A stretch of DNA of 64,000 nucleotides from Brevinema_A sp051649245. GTDB taxonomy: Bacteria > Spirochaetota > Brevinematia > Brevinematales > Brevinemataceae. Position numbers and translations under genes: made by a program. Below, one piece after another: positions 8,567-17,833 of this stretch. Position 1 is the stretch's first letter, and every line of letters begins with the position of its first letter. A model generated the notes under the pieces. That model was not told the DNA's origin, did no database searches, and saw nothing but the letters and a program-made list of their open reading frames with translations. The stretch is from contig JBOFGS010000019.1 in assembly GCA_051649245.1 (NCBI GenBank), positions 186,001-250,000 of the forward strand, in the 5' to 3' direction.

Positions 8567-8615
8567 AATAATATTATAAAAAATATTAATTATCAATATT
8601 TTTTATAATATTATT
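8567..8615 (+). repeat. perfect 21-bp all-AT inverted repeat in the 5' leader
   Basis: The arms 8567-8587 and 8595-8615 are exact reverse complements and contain only A and T; the 7-base loop is 8588-8594. It lies between the promoter at 8522 and the GAGG ribosome site at 8621. It could fold as an mRNA hairpin that shields the 5' end, or act as a protein-binding palindrome. Confidence 0.85.
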
Positions 8616-8629
8616 ATTATGAGGTTTTT

Positions 8630-9259
8630 ATGAAATATATTCATTTTTTATTTATCATTATTCTCACTGTCGGTCAATCTTTTGCGCAACAAAACGGAGA
8701 GATTACGCAAACCTACATAGATAAACAAAGAAATATTACTGAAACATTTAAACATATCCCAAACGGTTTTATTTACAAACAAACCACTCCAAAAAAAACA
8801 TTCAGTTATACTGTTGAAACTAATGTTAATCAAGCAACTGTTGCCTTTACAAATATTATCGAAACAGAGAATATCACAAATGAGTTTTTTATTATGAGTG
8901 GAAAAATCATTACTCCTGAAAAAACAATTGATATTGGTTTGATGGAGATTATACTATTCCCAGAAATTCAATTACAAAATTTTATCACAAACACAAATAT
9001 TTTAGAAATAACGTATAAAGGTATTAGAGCTGAAACAGCTGCTATCGATACGATTATTGCAAAAAAAATAACTAACGAATCAAACAATTCAGATCTTCTT
9101 CCTATACAAATAACAATTGAAAGTGTCCCTTCAAATATTGTTCGTATTATGTACTACTTTAATAAAGAAGGAATTGCTGTACGAAAAGAAGGATTTTTTG
9201 GATTTTCAAAAAAACCTAAGTTCTCATTATTATTAGAAAAAGATGATATAAAAAAATAG
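8630..9259 (+). CDS. exported protein of unknown function
   Basis: The 209-residue product starts with a clean signal peptide (MKYIHFLFIIILTVGQSFA, cleavage before QQNG). The mature part is Thr/Ile/Asn-rich and alternates as expected for beta strands (ITNEFFIMSGK, IDIGLMEIILFPEI, VRIMYYFNKEG), suggesting a small periplasmic or outer-membrane beta protein resembling the DUF3108-type pattern, though I cannot confirm that family. It has a strong promoter and an unusual hairpin leader. It is followed 25 bases later by two lipoprotein genes, and the set runs into mfd. Confidence 0.65.
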   Translation: MKYIHFLFIIILTVGQSFAQQNGEITQTYIDKQRNITETFKHIPNGFIYKQTTPKKTFSYTVETNVNQATVAFTNIIETENITNEFFIMSGKIITPEKTIDIGLMEIILFPEIQLQNFITNTNILEITYKGIRAETAAIDTIIAKKITNESNNSDLLPIQITIESVPSNIVRIMYYFNKEGIAVRKEGFFGFSKKPKFSLLLEKDDIKK

Positions 9260-9284
9260 TAACAAAGAATAAGAGAGGGTTATT

Positions 9285-9875
9285 ATGAAATATTTATGGC
9301 TACCCTTGTTTCTATTCTTAAGTAGTTGTGAAGTAGAGCGGATTGAAGGAATTCCTTCATTAAATCCTCCATTAGGAGTTCATGTTGAGCAAGTTGGGAC
9401 TGATGGTATTGGTATTTATTTTCATGCATATAACAGAGAAAGTTATTTCTATGGATACACGATCTTTATTTCTACCAGACGAGAAGATTTTACACAGACT
9501 AGTGAGCGTGTCTTTGGTGTTGATCCACGTAGTTTAACTGGAAATCAAGTAAGACTCCTCACTAACAGTAATCCTATTGAAACTGCAGTTTCTCTTAAAG
9601 AATCTATCATGTCCAGACCTCAAACAGAACCATTTGTTTATCCAAGAGATGCTCAGACAACTCTTGGTGTTGTTGATCCAAGCAATCCAACAATTACTAA
9701 TTTTTTAACAACATCATTAAAAAGCTTACCACCTAGACCAGACGGAACCGATGGAGGAGCATTGTTCATTGCTGGAACAACATACTATTTTGCTGTTTAT
9801 TCTTATGCTGCCGTAAATTTAACAGAACAACGATTTAGCTTACCATCTGAAATTATCGAATTAACATTCAAGTAA
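9285..9875 (+). CDS. Fn3-like lipoprotein
   Basis: The N-terminus MKYLWLPLFLFLSSC carries a lipobox (LSSC), so Cys15 should be lipidated. After it comes a region with Fn3-like features: LNPPLGVHVEQVGTDGIGIYFHAYN, then FYGYTIFIS and a late YYFAVYSYAAVN strand. The protein (196 residues) is probably anchored in the outer or inner membrane facing the periplasm or surface. AGAGGG precedes the ATG. The next gene is a shorter paralogue-like lipoprotein sharing the start pattern and the NxxxGxxI beginning of the domain. Confidence 0.75.
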   Translation: MKYLWLPLFLFLSSCEVERIEGIPSLNPPLGVHVEQVGTDGIGIYFHAYNRESYFYGYTIFISTRREDFTQTSERVFGVDPRSLTGNQVRLLTNSNPIETAVSLKESIMSRPQTEPFVYPRDAQTTLGVVDPSNPTITNFLTTSLKSLPPRPDGTDGGALFIAGTTYYFAVYSYAAVNLTEQRFSLPSEIIELTFK

Positions 9876-9895
9876 TTAAAGAGGGTTTATTTATA

Positions 9896-10360
9896 ATGAA
9901 AATACTATCAGTTCTTCCATTTTTCTTATTGTTAAGCTCTTGTGGAATAGAAACACCTCAAGGATTGCCAAAACTATTCACTCCCAATGGAGTCCTTATT
10001 AAAGAAGGAAGCGAAACACCATCACGAACACTAACAATTTGTTGGACTGGATTAAATCCCGAAGATGATTTTACAGGATATAATATCTATTATACACGAG
10101 ATAGAAACTCAGCATTATCTCTAAACGGACGAAGACTTCCTAATGTTTCGGGAGGAAATAGTACTGATTCAACATTTCTAGTATCATTTCCTGTGTTCAG
10201 TGCTCGAAAATTTACGTTTCTCTTAAACAGAGATTTATATCGTGAAGGATTTGATGATCTTAAAGCAAGTGGGCCTATTTTTATCTACATCAAAGCTCAT
10301 AGCCAAACTAGAGCTTTTGAGAGTGAACCTAGCGGATTTGCTGAGGGTCAATTCGACTAA
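9896..10360 (+). CDS. Fn3-like lipoprotein
   Basis: This 154-residue lipoprotein has the lipobox LSSC (Cys16). The mature chain begins GIETPQGLPKLFTPNGVLI, parallel to EVERIEGIPSLNPPLGVHV in the preceding gene, then shows an Fn3-like core (LTICWTGLNPEDDFTGYNIYYT). The two genes are likely tandem paralogues. It ends 19 bases before mfd, and the ribosome sites of both genes are good, so they are probably on one transcript. Confidence 0.75.
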   Translation: MKILSVLPFFLLLSSCGIETPQGLPKLFTPNGVLIKEGSETPSRTLTICWTGLNPEDDFTGYNIYYTRDRNSALSLNGRRLPNVSGGNSTDSTFLVSFPVFSARKFTFLLNRDLYREGFDDLKASGPIFIYIKAHSQTRAFESEPSGFAEGQFD

Positions 10361-10379
10361 CAAATAATCAGGAGACAAC

Positions 10380-13300
10380 ATGTCTTTTGCACAATCATAC
10401 AATCTGAATATCTTTCAATCAGAGCAAAAAGAAATATCACTAGCAGTACCAGTGGGTGCTATTCTTTTTTCTTTACAAGAACTCGTTCTTCAAAAAAAAG
10501 AACGAGTTTTTATTGTAACAGAAGATACTTCACACGCAGAAAAAATCGTTGAAAGTCTATCTAGTTTTTATGAAAATGTTCTTTATTTTCCAACCATTGA
10601 AGTTATGCCTTACTCCCAAAGCGTTCCATCACTTGATATTTTAGTGGCAAGAATGAATGTTCTTTCGCAACTCTATCAACAAGACAAACCTTATATTGTT
10701 GTTTGTTCTTACAAAAGTTTTATTAAAAATCTTCCACCAATCTATGCTTTAGAAAAATCACTTTTTAAAATGATTAAGGATAAAAAATATCCAAAATTAC
10801 ATGAAAAACTTTTAGAATATGGATATTCGGAATCAACAGTTATTAGAGAAGTGGGAGAATTTGCGATTAAAAATCGCTTAATAGATGTTTTTCCTTCTGA
10901 TTCAAAAAGACCCATAAGAATTATTCTTGATGAAGATGAAAAAATACTTAATATTTCTTATTTTAATCTTGATACTCAACTATCTGAAGAAAAATGTACT
11001 GAGATTACCATTGTCCCAATTGCAGAATTTTTTCTCCCTAAAGATAAAAATGGTTTTGAGAATTTTTTCAACAATCCTCTTGCACACTCAAATTTTATCG
11101 AGTATTATCAAAAACTATCCTGTCTTACTGATTATTCGCGACAAATACCGTTCAATATTATCTTTACAGAGAAACCTGAGATTTCAGATAATAAAATCAG
11201 AGCAATTTTTCACAAACTCAATGCTGAAAAATTATTAATCAGCCAGTCACAGATTAAAAATTACAATAAACTTATTGTATGTGATAATAACGGAAAATCA
11301 TTAGAAAATATAAAACTGGAAGAAAATTTTTCCGGTGGATTTTCAGGGTTTGTGATTGAATTAGAACAACTTTTTAAAAAACATGAAAATCTTTGTGTTT
11401 GTTTTTTTTCTGAATATAAAGAAAGTGCCCGTCGTATTGCGATCATGCTTCGTCGGTTTAAACCTAAAGTTATTTCAAATATCAATGAATTATCAGAGAA
11501 TGCACAAGGTTTTTATATTATTACCAGTAACTGGGAATTTGGATTTTTTGCAGAAGATCAAGAAAACAACAAATCGATTCTTTGTATTGGAGAATCAAAC
11601 ATCAGTGGAAAAAAAAAGATCTTCCGAAAACGACTACAACAAACCTCCTATTCAAATTTTGAATCTGATATCCAACCAGGAGATACGGTTGTACATTTAA
11701 ATTATGGGATAGGGATTTTTCGTGGTATCGAACGTATCGAATCACTTAATAAAGAAAAAGACTATATTCTTATCGAATATGCAGATAAACAAAAACTGTT
11801 TGTTCCACTAGAACAAGCAGATCTTATTGGGCGTTATACAGGTGGGTTGCAAACTAAACAACCTAAAATAGATTCATTAACAGGAAAATCGTGGCAAAAG
11901 AAAAAAATTAAAGCTCAAGAAGATATTCTTCGTTTTGCACACCAACTTGTTGAATCACATGCAAAACGCCTTACCCTTGAAGGTATCGCTTTTTCACCTG
12001 ATACGGAAGAACAAAAAGAATTTGAAGAAAAATTTGGATATATCGAAACTCCTGACCAAATTAAAGCTATTGAAGAAATTAAAGCTGATATGGAACAAAA
12101 AACACCTATGGATAGGTTACTTTGTGGAGATGTTGGTTTTGGAAAAACAGAAATTGCTCTACGGGCAGCATGTAAAGCTGTTTTTAGTGGAAAACAAGTT
12201 GCGTTGATGGCACCCACAACTATTTTAGCTGAACAACACTATTTCACATGTTTGGATCGATTTAAAGAATTCCCTGTAAAAACAGCTTTGTTGACACGTT
12301 TTACATCGCATGAAGATAAAAAAGATATCGTAGAACAACTAGCTCGACAAGAAATCGATCTTATTATTGGGACACACGCTATTTTAAATAAAAATTTAAA
12401 ATTTAAAGATCTTGGGCTTTTAATTATTGATGAAGAACATAAATTTGGTGTTGAACATAAGGAAAAAATAAAAGCACGTTATCCTCTAACAGATATTTTA
12501 TCATTATCTGCCACCCCAATTCCTCGCACTCTCTCTTTAGCGTTAGGAGATCTTCGTGGTTTTTCTACAATACAAACACCACCCGAATCTCGCTTATCTA
12601 TTGAAACTATTGTATCAGATTTCCAAGAAGATTTGGTTCAAGAAGCAATCAGAAATGAATTAAGTCGTGGTGGACAAGTCTATTTCATTCAAAATCGCAT
12701 CAAAGAACTGGATGAATTTGCAGATATGATTGTAAAACTAGTGCCTGAAGCTTCTGTTATAACAGCACATGGACAAATGAATGAGGATCAACTTGACGAT
12801 GCGTTTTTAGGATTTATGCGTGGATACTACAATGTCTTAGTAGCTACGACAATTGTTGAAAGTGGTCTTGATATTTCAAATGCAAATACATTGATCGTAA
12901 GTGACGCACATCGTTTAGGACTATCACAATTATATCAATTAAAAGGTCGAGTTGGACGCTCAAACAAACAAGCCTATGCATATTTTCTTTTTCCAAAGCA
13001 CAAAAATATTACTGAAGCAGCCACTAAAAGATTAGATGCCCTCTCTGAATATACAGAGCTAGGTGCGGGATTTGAGATCGCAAAAAAAGATATGGAAATT
13101 CGTGGAGCAGGCAATATTTTAGGATCAGAACAACATGGACATTTAATTGCTATCGGTTTTGATATGTATATGAAACTGCTCCGTGAAGAGATTGAAAAAA
13201 TACAAGGAACACTACCTGATTTCATAGAAACCTTAGTTGATTTATCTTACAATGCTTATATACCAGATCATTATATTAGTGATCCAACTTTAAAAATGGA

Positions 13301-13688
13301 AGCTTATAAAAAAATTGTTGCTGTAAAAAAAGAAAAACAGACAGAGTTTTTACGAAAAGAACTTTGTGATCGATATGGGGATATTCCTTCTGAAGTAGAT
13401 ACATTATTTGAAATTTCAAAACTAAAAATTGAAACAGGGAAGATAGGGATTGTTTCATTAACAGAAAAATCTAATCATATTGAAATGACGTTTTCAAAAA
13501 AATCAAAAGCAGATCCATTCAAAATATTAGAAATCTCCCAGCAAAAAAGCCACCCTATTTCTTTTAATCCTTACAACCCAAATATTCTGATGTACGAAAC
13601 ATTCGATGCAAGTCCGGAAATAAAAGTCAAGCGATTAATAAATTTTCTAAAAGATATTTCTACAGATCAACAAGACAAAAAAAAATAA
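10380..13688 (+). CDS. mfd: transcription-repair coupling factor
   Basis: Mfd removes RNA polymerase stalled at DNA lesions and recruits UvrA. The 1102-residue protein is close to the usual length. It has the UvrB-homologous N-terminal modules (1-330), the RNA-polymerase interaction domain starting near 433 (GDTVVHLNYGIGIFRG), and a RecG-like translocase with Walker A GDVGFGKTE near 583, DEEH near 682, SATPIPRTL, and HRLGLSQLYQLKGRVGRS. The C-terminal TRCF domain (about 990-1100) is present. AGGAGA precedes the ATG. It follows two lipoprotein genes, with no functional link evident, and ends at the bidirectional terminator at 13681-13711. Confidence 0.97.
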   Translation: MSFAQSYNLNIFQSEQKEISLAVPVGAILFSLQELVLQKKERVFIVTEDTSHAEKIVESLSSFYENVLYFPTIEVMPYSQSVPSLDILVARMNVLSQLYQQDKPYIVVCSYKSFIKNLPPIYALEKSLFKMIKDKKYPKLHEKLLEYGYSESTVIREVGEFAIKNRLIDVFPSDSKRPIRIILDEDEKILNISYFNLDTQLSEEKCTEITIVPIAEFFLPKDKNGFENFFNNPLAHSNFIEYYQKLSCLTDYSRQIPFNIIFTEKPEISDNKIRAIFHKLNAEKLLISQSQIKNYNKLIVCDNNGKSLENIKLEENFSGGFSGFVIELEQLFKKHENLCVCFFSEYKESARRIAIMLRRFKPKVISNINELSENAQGFYIITSNWEFGFFAEDQENNKSILCIGESNISGKKKIFRKRLQQTSYSNFESDIQPGDTVVHLNYGIGIFRGIERIESLNKEKDYILIEYADKQKLFVPLEQADLIGRYTGGLQTKQPKIDSLTGKSWQKKKIKAQEDILRFAHQLVESHAKRLTLEGIAFSPDTEEQKEFEEKFGYIETPDQIKAIEEIKADMEQKTPMDRLLCGDVGFGKTEIALRAACKAVFSGKQVALMAPTTILAEQHYFTCLDRFKEFPVKTALLTRFTSHEDKKDIVEQLARQEIDLIIGTHAILNKNLKFKDLGLLIIDEEHKFGVEHKEKIKARYPLTDILSLSATPIPRTLSLALGDLRGFSTIQTPPESRLSIETIVSDFQEDLVQEAIRNELSRGGQVYFIQNRIKELDEFADMIVKLVPEASVITAHGQMNEDQLDDAFLGFMRGYYNVLVATTIVESGLDISNANTLIVSDAHRLGLSQLYQLKGRVGRSNKQAYAYFLFPKHKNITEAATKRLDALSEYTELGAGFEIAKKDMEIRGAGNILGSEQHGHLIAIGFDMYMKLLREEIEKIQGTLPDFIETLVDLSYNAYIPDHYISDPTLKMEAYKKIVAVKKEKQTEFLRKELCDRYGDIPSEVDTLFEISKLKIETGKIGIVSLTEKSNHIEMTFSKKSKADPFKILEISQQKSHPISFNPYNPNILMYETFDASPEIKVKRLINFLKDISTDQQDKKK

Positions 13689-13711
13689 GCCTTATGATGA
13701 GGCTTATTTTT
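13681..13711. terminator. bidirectional terminator between mfd and parB
   Basis: A perfect 12-bp stem (13681-13692 with 13700-13711) has a 7-base loop and a T-run on either strand. It serves mfd on the plus strand and parB on the minus strand, whose stop codon touches the stem. Confidence 0.85.
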
Positions 13712-14613
13712 TAATGGATCAAATGTTTTAATATTATTTCTAAATCTTCTGGAGTATGATAAAAAAATTTTACAGAACCTTTCTCAGTATTTCCAGAGAT
13801 CACCGTTTTCAACCCTAAGGTCTTAATCAAACGATCTTGAAGAGCTGTTATTTTCTCATTTTTTTTGTGTTGATTATTTGAGAGAGTTGGTTGATCAGTC
13901 TCTTCCAATCCCTCTTTTATTTTTCGCACATATTCTTCGGTATCACGTACAGAAAGACCTTTTTCTCGAACAACAATTGCTGTTTCTTCAATCAAATAAG
14001 TATTATTAAGTGCCAATAGAGCTCTCCCATGCCCTTCAGAAATATGATCAGACAAAATCATATTTCGAACGGAATCAGGAAGACGTAATAAACGCAATGT
14101 ATTTGCAACACTAGCTCGCCCTTTACCAACAGCTTGAGCAACTTGATCTTGTGTGAGACTTAATCGATCCATCATTTCTTTATAAGCTTCTCCAACCTCA
14201 ATAGCATTGAGATCAGTGCGTTGAATATTTTCAATAAGAGCAATAGCCAGCTTATCTTTCTCTTCAAATTCTCGCACAACAACAGGAACTGTTTCCAAGC
14301 CAACCAATTTAGAAGCTCTAAGACGACGCTCACCAGCACACAATTCATAGGAACCGTCACCAAGATCAGATACAATTAGAGGTTGTATGATTCCATGCGA
14401 ACGAATCGATTCAGCAAGTTCTTCCAATACAACAACATCAAATTCTTTTCTAGGCTGATAACGACTGGGCAATACTTTATCAATAGCAACAAAAAGAACA
14501 CCTTTATTTTTTTCTGTTTGTTTAATATCATCAGGTCGAACCTCAACAATAGAAGAAGACGCAGCACTCTCTTCAACAAGTGCAGAAAGTCCTTTTCCTA
14601 ATCCCTTTCTCAT
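13711..14613 (-). CDS. parB: chromosome partitioning protein ParB
   Basis: ParB is a CTP-dependent DNA clamp that loads at parS and spreads, organising the origin region and recruiting SMC. The 300-residue protein begins MRKGLGKGLSALV, typical of chromosomal ParB/Spo0J. The CTP-binding motif GERRLRAS, the Arg patch (LPSRYQPRK), and a helix-turn-helix (LTQDQVAQAVGKGRASVANTLRLLRL) are visible, followed by a C-terminal dimerisation tail. It lies 2 bases after parA, and the parS sites are upstream of parA. smc, its usual partner, is encoded at 50747-53959. Confidence 0.96.
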   Translation of the reverse strand: MRKGLGKGLSALVEESAASSSIVEVRPDDIKQTEKNKGVLFVAIDKVLPSRYQPRKEFDVVVLEELAESIRSHGIIQPLIVSDLGDGSYELCAGERRLRASKLVGLETVPVVVREFEEKDKLAIALIENIQRTDLNAIEVGEAYKEMMDRLSLTQDQVAQAVGKGRASVANTLRLLRLPDSVRNMILSDHISEGHGRALLALNNTYLIEETAIVVREKGLSVRDTEEYVRKIKEGLEETDQPTLSNNQHKKNEKITALQDRLIKTLGLKTVISGNTEKGSVKFFYHTPEDLEIILKHLIH

Positions 14614-14615
14614 AT

Positions 14616-15383
14616 TTAAATACCAGCCTTCTTAATAAATTCATCACCAAACTGAGCATATGCTTTAGCACCTTGAGAACGAGAATCATACTCATAAATA
14701 GCAATTCCATGAGAAGGAGCTTCACTCAAACGAATATTTCTTGGAATAATAGATTCATACACCTTATCTTTAAAAAATGATTTCGCTTCATCGCATACAT
14801 CTTTAGAAAGATTCGTACGTTGATCATACATCGTAATAAGAACACCTTCTATTTCAAGAGTTGGATTTGTAGAACTCTTAATTAACTTTATGGCTTGGAG
14901 AAGTTGTGCTAAACCTTCCATCGCATAAAATTCACTTTGTAAAGGAATCAAAACACTATGAGCCGCTGTCAATCCATTCAAAGTAAACAATGCTAAAGAT
15001 GGCGGAGTATCCATGAGAATAAGATCATAACGATCTTGAACATCCTTCAGATGTTCTTTAATAATATATTCTTTTCCTTTTTGGTCAAATAACTCTGCTT
15101 GAGCACCTGCAAGATCAATAGAAACAGGAATAATATCAAGATTTTGATACTTAGAAGGAACGATGGCTTGCTCTATTTTTTTCGCACCAATAAAAACAGA
15201 ATAAATACCTTCATGTCTCAATGATGGCTCAACACCTAATCCTGAACAAGAGTTTCCTTGAGGATCAAGATCCAAGAGCAACACTTTTTTCCCTTTATTA
15301 GCGACATATACAGCTAAATTAACGCAACTTGTTGTCTTACCAACGCCGCCTTTTTGATTAGCAACAACAACTATTTTAGCCAT
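14616..15383 (-). CDS. parA: chromosome partitioning ATPase ParA (Soj)
   Basis: ParA is a Walker-type ATPase that binds DNA non-specifically and moves ParB-parS complexes. The 255-residue protein has the deviant Walker A KGGVGKTT (11-18), the DTPPS Walker B region, and the ADP-contact region typical of Soj. It lacks the N-terminal HTH of plasmid ParA proteins, consistent with a chromosomal type. ATG 15381-15383 (MAKIVVVANQKGG) is chosen because this is where the family begins; GGAG is 9 bases upstream and a 7-codon longer start lacks a ribosome site. Two parS-type sequences lie 78-130 bases upstream. Confidence 0.96.
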   Translation of the reverse strand: MAKIVVVANQKGGVGKTTSCVNLAVYVANKGKKVLLLDLDPQGNSCSGLGVEPSLRHEGIYSVFIGAKKIEQAIVPSKYQNLDIIPVSIDLAGAQAELFDQKGKEYIIKEHLKDVQDRYDLILMDTPPSLALFTLNGLTAAHSVLIPLQSEFYAMEGLAQLLQAIKLIKSSTNPTLEIEGVLITMYDQRTNLSKDVCDEAKSFFKDKVYESIIPRNIRLSEAPSHGIAIYEYDSRSQGAKAYAQFGDEFIKKAGI

Positions 15384-15460
15384 AAATAAAAACTCCAACA
15401 TCAATATTGTTTTTTATTATAATAAATTTAAATCAAAAATACAATGATTTTCATTCAAAA

Positions 15461-15476
15461 TGTTTCACATGAAACA
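15461..15476. promoter_or_regulatory. parS-like site, one mismatch
   Basis: TGTTTCACATGAAACA matches the universal bacterial parS sequence at 15 of 16 positions, with A for G in the central CACGTG. It lies 78 bases upstream of parA and 21 bases from a perfect site. It could be a weaker ParB nucleation site or an autoregulatory operator. Confidence 0.75.
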
Positions 15477-15497
15477 TTTTTTTGCTAGATTCTTAAT

Positions 15498-15513
15498 TGT
15501 TTCACGTGAAACA
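15498..15513. promoter_or_regulatory. perfect parS centromere site
   Basis: TGTTTCACGTGAAACA is an exact match to the bacterial parS consensus bound by ParB. Palindromy extends beyond it to a 34-bp perfect inverted repeat (15489-15522), which runs into the stop codon of the upstream ABC-system gene. parS sites mark the origin-proximal domain, so this window is probably near oriC; no dnaA or origin is seen within it. Confidence 0.95.
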
Positions 15514-15514
15514 A

Positions 15515-17122
15515 TTAAGAATTGTCTGATTTTACCTTGCTTTGTCGTATCATTAAAAAAGTAATTGCTCCAACACCCCACAATAAGATCCATATCAGAT
15601 TTAAAACTGACATCATTCGTAATTGAGATGGATTGGCCACAGCAAGAGTTAAATTATGATTTTTTGGAGGAATGGATGTTTTGAGATCATTTTTCAATAA
15701 AAAATCGATTGAATTTAAAATAAATTGACTGTTTCCACCGTAATTAATACGGCTATTATCAAAGAAATCCAAAGAACCAATAATCACAGCCCGTCTTTGT
15801 TGTTCGATTTGATTTTTTCTTGCAACAATTGATGCAATTGCTAGTGTTGTAATTTCAGTGATATCTTTATCATCTTTCTTATATAACTGTGCTTTAAAAG
15901 ATGTTTCTCCAAAACCATTTTGAGACATTCGTGCTAATGGGAAAATATCATACGCATAAGATTTGTCAAGATATTTTTCTGTTAAACTGCTTACTATAGA
16001 AGATGAGGGGAAAAGCAATGATAAGTTATTACGTGATAACAATCTTGTGATATCTGATTTTGGAGATAAATAAGGTATGATAGAAAATTGACTGTTATTT
16101 TTTGCTGTCAATGTGGGGTCAATAGCAATATTAGGAATATAGGCAAATCCCGATAAAAACAAAAGAGGATTCAACTCTTGTGATGTATTCTGACCAACCA
16201 AATACATGATAGATCCATTGTTGGTAATATAATACTCTAAAGCTTGATAAACTTGTGGAGATATTTTTGTTTGAGAATCCGCTATGATTATTAAATCGGC
16301 ATCTTCAGGAACATCAGGATAATGATCTAAATTAATCGCTTCAACCTCATAACGACGATTTTTAAGCAAATCTAAAAATCTATCATATCCCACAGAACCA
16401 GTAGTATCAAATTGTAATTCCCCATGTCCTGTTAAATAATAAATTTTTGTTGTTTTATTTTTTATAAGTTTATCAATAACTGCAGAAAAAACACTCTCTC
16501 CTTTATATGAAGATTCATTTTCACTAGCTTGTTCGACCAATAAGGTTGGTAAAATAAATTCTTTTTGTCCATTCATTTCAAATAACAATGTTCCATTTTG
16601 TTGGATCCCATTCTTATCAGCTAATGATTTTTCACGAATAGGATCCACAATCTTAAATTCGATATTTTTAGATAAGGACTGATATTTTCGTGCCAATCGT
16701 TCTGCGTATTGAATAATTCCTCTTGTTTCTTGATCATTTCGATCATCATAAGAAAAAAGAGTGATTTTCAAAGGATTGTTGATATTTTTAATAATGTTTT
16801 TTGTTTGAGAAGATATTTGAAAAAGACGCTGTTCTGTCCAATCTATAGAAAAATCAAAACTGTTAACTAAAGAAAAAAGAGCAATCCCAAAAAATAAAAT
16901 AGCACAGCTTTCAAATAATTTAACTCGTGCTTGCTTGCCTCTACGGAATGATATGTTTATATAAGAACGGACAAAATACAAGCCTCCTGAACTAACCAAT
17001 AATAAAAAAATTAATGCTCCACGGAATAGCACACTTCTAGAACCAAACGAAACATAAAAAGATAAGCAAATTAAGAGAACACTAATAAAAAAGGATAATA
17101 ATATCACGATATTTTTTTTCAT
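15515..17122 (-). CDS. Gld-type ABC system auxiliary protein
   Basis: This 535-residue protein resembles GldG-like auxiliary components of uncharacterised ABC transporters. It has two N-terminal membrane helices (about 5-60), a third near 70-90, a large periplasmic domain with the typical opening LFQISSQTKNIIKNINNPLKITLFSYD, YYLTGHGE, and DLIIIADSQTKISP, and one C-terminal helix (about 505-527). In Bacteroidota such genes support gliding and secretion, but in spirochaetes the role is unknown. It is the last gene of the ATPase-permease-auxiliary set, with 6 bases to the permease. Its stop codon lies in the extended parS palindrome. Confidence 0.8.
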   Translation of the reverse strand: MKKNIVILLSFFISVLLICLSFYVSFGSRSVLFRGALIFLLLVSSGGLYFVRSYINISFRRGKQARVKLFESCAILFFGIALFSLVNSFDFSIDWTEQRLFQISSQTKNIIKNINNPLKITLFSYDDRNDQETRGIIQYAERLARKYQSLSKNIEFKIVDPIREKSLADKNGIQQNGTLLFEMNGQKEFILPTLLVEQASENESSYKGESVFSAVIDKLIKNKTTKIYYLTGHGELQFDTTGSVGYDRFLDLLKNRRYEVEAINLDHYPDVPEDADLIIIADSQTKISPQVYQALEYYITNNGSIMYLVGQNTSQELNPLLFLSGFAYIPNIAIDPTLTAKNNSQFSIIPYLSPKSDITRLLSRNNLSLLFPSSSIVSSLTEKYLDKSYAYDIFPLARMSQNGFGETSFKAQLYKKDDKDITEITTLAIASIVARKNQIEQQRRAVIIGSLDFFDNSRINYGGNSQFILNSIDFLLKNDLKTSIPPKNHNLTLAVANPSQLRMMSVLNLIWILLWGVGAITFLMIRQSKVKSDNS

Positions 17123-17128
17123 TCGATC

Positions 17129-17833
17129 TTACCTCGCAATTTGTGATAATATTTTAGATTCTGCAAGCTTAATGAAAAAGAAAGCTCCAATACCATAATA
17201 CAAAATATCACTAAGCGAAAAATTTCCACTGTTAATATTATTAAAATGATATGTATAAGATAAGTTTTTTAAAATTTCTGTAAACAAAAAATTAGGATCC
17301 ATATACCCAACAGCAGAATTCAAAAGATTTAAAACAATCCAAAGACTAAATCCTATAACAATAGAAATAAGTGAATTAGAAGAACATGAAGAAGCAAACA
17401 GTGCGATAGAACTGAATAAAATAATCTGCATTAAAATCGCACAAATTGAAGAAAAAATAGATATCCAAGTAATCTGAACAAAGAAACTTGCCATGAAAGG
17501 ATAAAATATAATTAAGCATAAACTAAAACTAAAAAAAACAACTAAAGCAAGGAATTTCGAAAAAAATAATTCAGAAATTTTGATTGGGGATGTAAAAAAT
17601 AAAGAAAAAAGTCCTAATTCTCTATCTTTTGAGAACGTTCGTGATCCAATAATTAAAATGGACCATACAAGTGGCATTTCAATTAAATAGAAAAGTTGAA
17701 CATAAAGACCATATTGAGCAATTCCTGAAAGCATACCAATAGCTGCAATAATATTAATAATCAATAAAGACATCCAACCCAACCAAGAAAATAAATATAA
17801 TCTTAGCTCATTTAAAAAAATCGCTTTATTCAT
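17129..17833 (-). CDS. ABC transporter permease (GldF-like)
   Basis: The 234-residue protein has about six hydrophobic segments and the ABC-2 style motif RTFSKDRELGLFSLFFTSPIKISELFFSKF in the first cytoplasmic loop. It pairs with the ATPase upstream, whose reading frame it overlaps by 8 bases, and with the auxiliary gene downstream. The expected function is the membrane pore of an ABC exporter or envelope complex; the substrate cannot be read from the sequence. Confidence 0.82.
   Translation of the reverse strand: MNKAIFLNELRLYLFSWLGWMSLLIINIIAAIGMLSGIAQYGLYVQLFYLIEMPLVWSILIIGSRTFSKDRELGLFSLFFTSPIKISELFFSKFLALVVFFSFSLCLIIFYPFMASFFVQITWISIFSSICAILMQIILFSSIALFASSCSSNSLISIVIGFSLWIVLNLLNSAVGYMDPNFLFTEILKNLSYTYHFNNINSGNFSLSDILYYGIGAFFFIKLAESKILSQIAR

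Noticed and set aside
11915..12217. Long antisense frames across mfd, rpoD, aspS, lepA and smc.
   Set aside because: They lie opposite well-conserved genes, have no ribosome sites and no recognisable domains.
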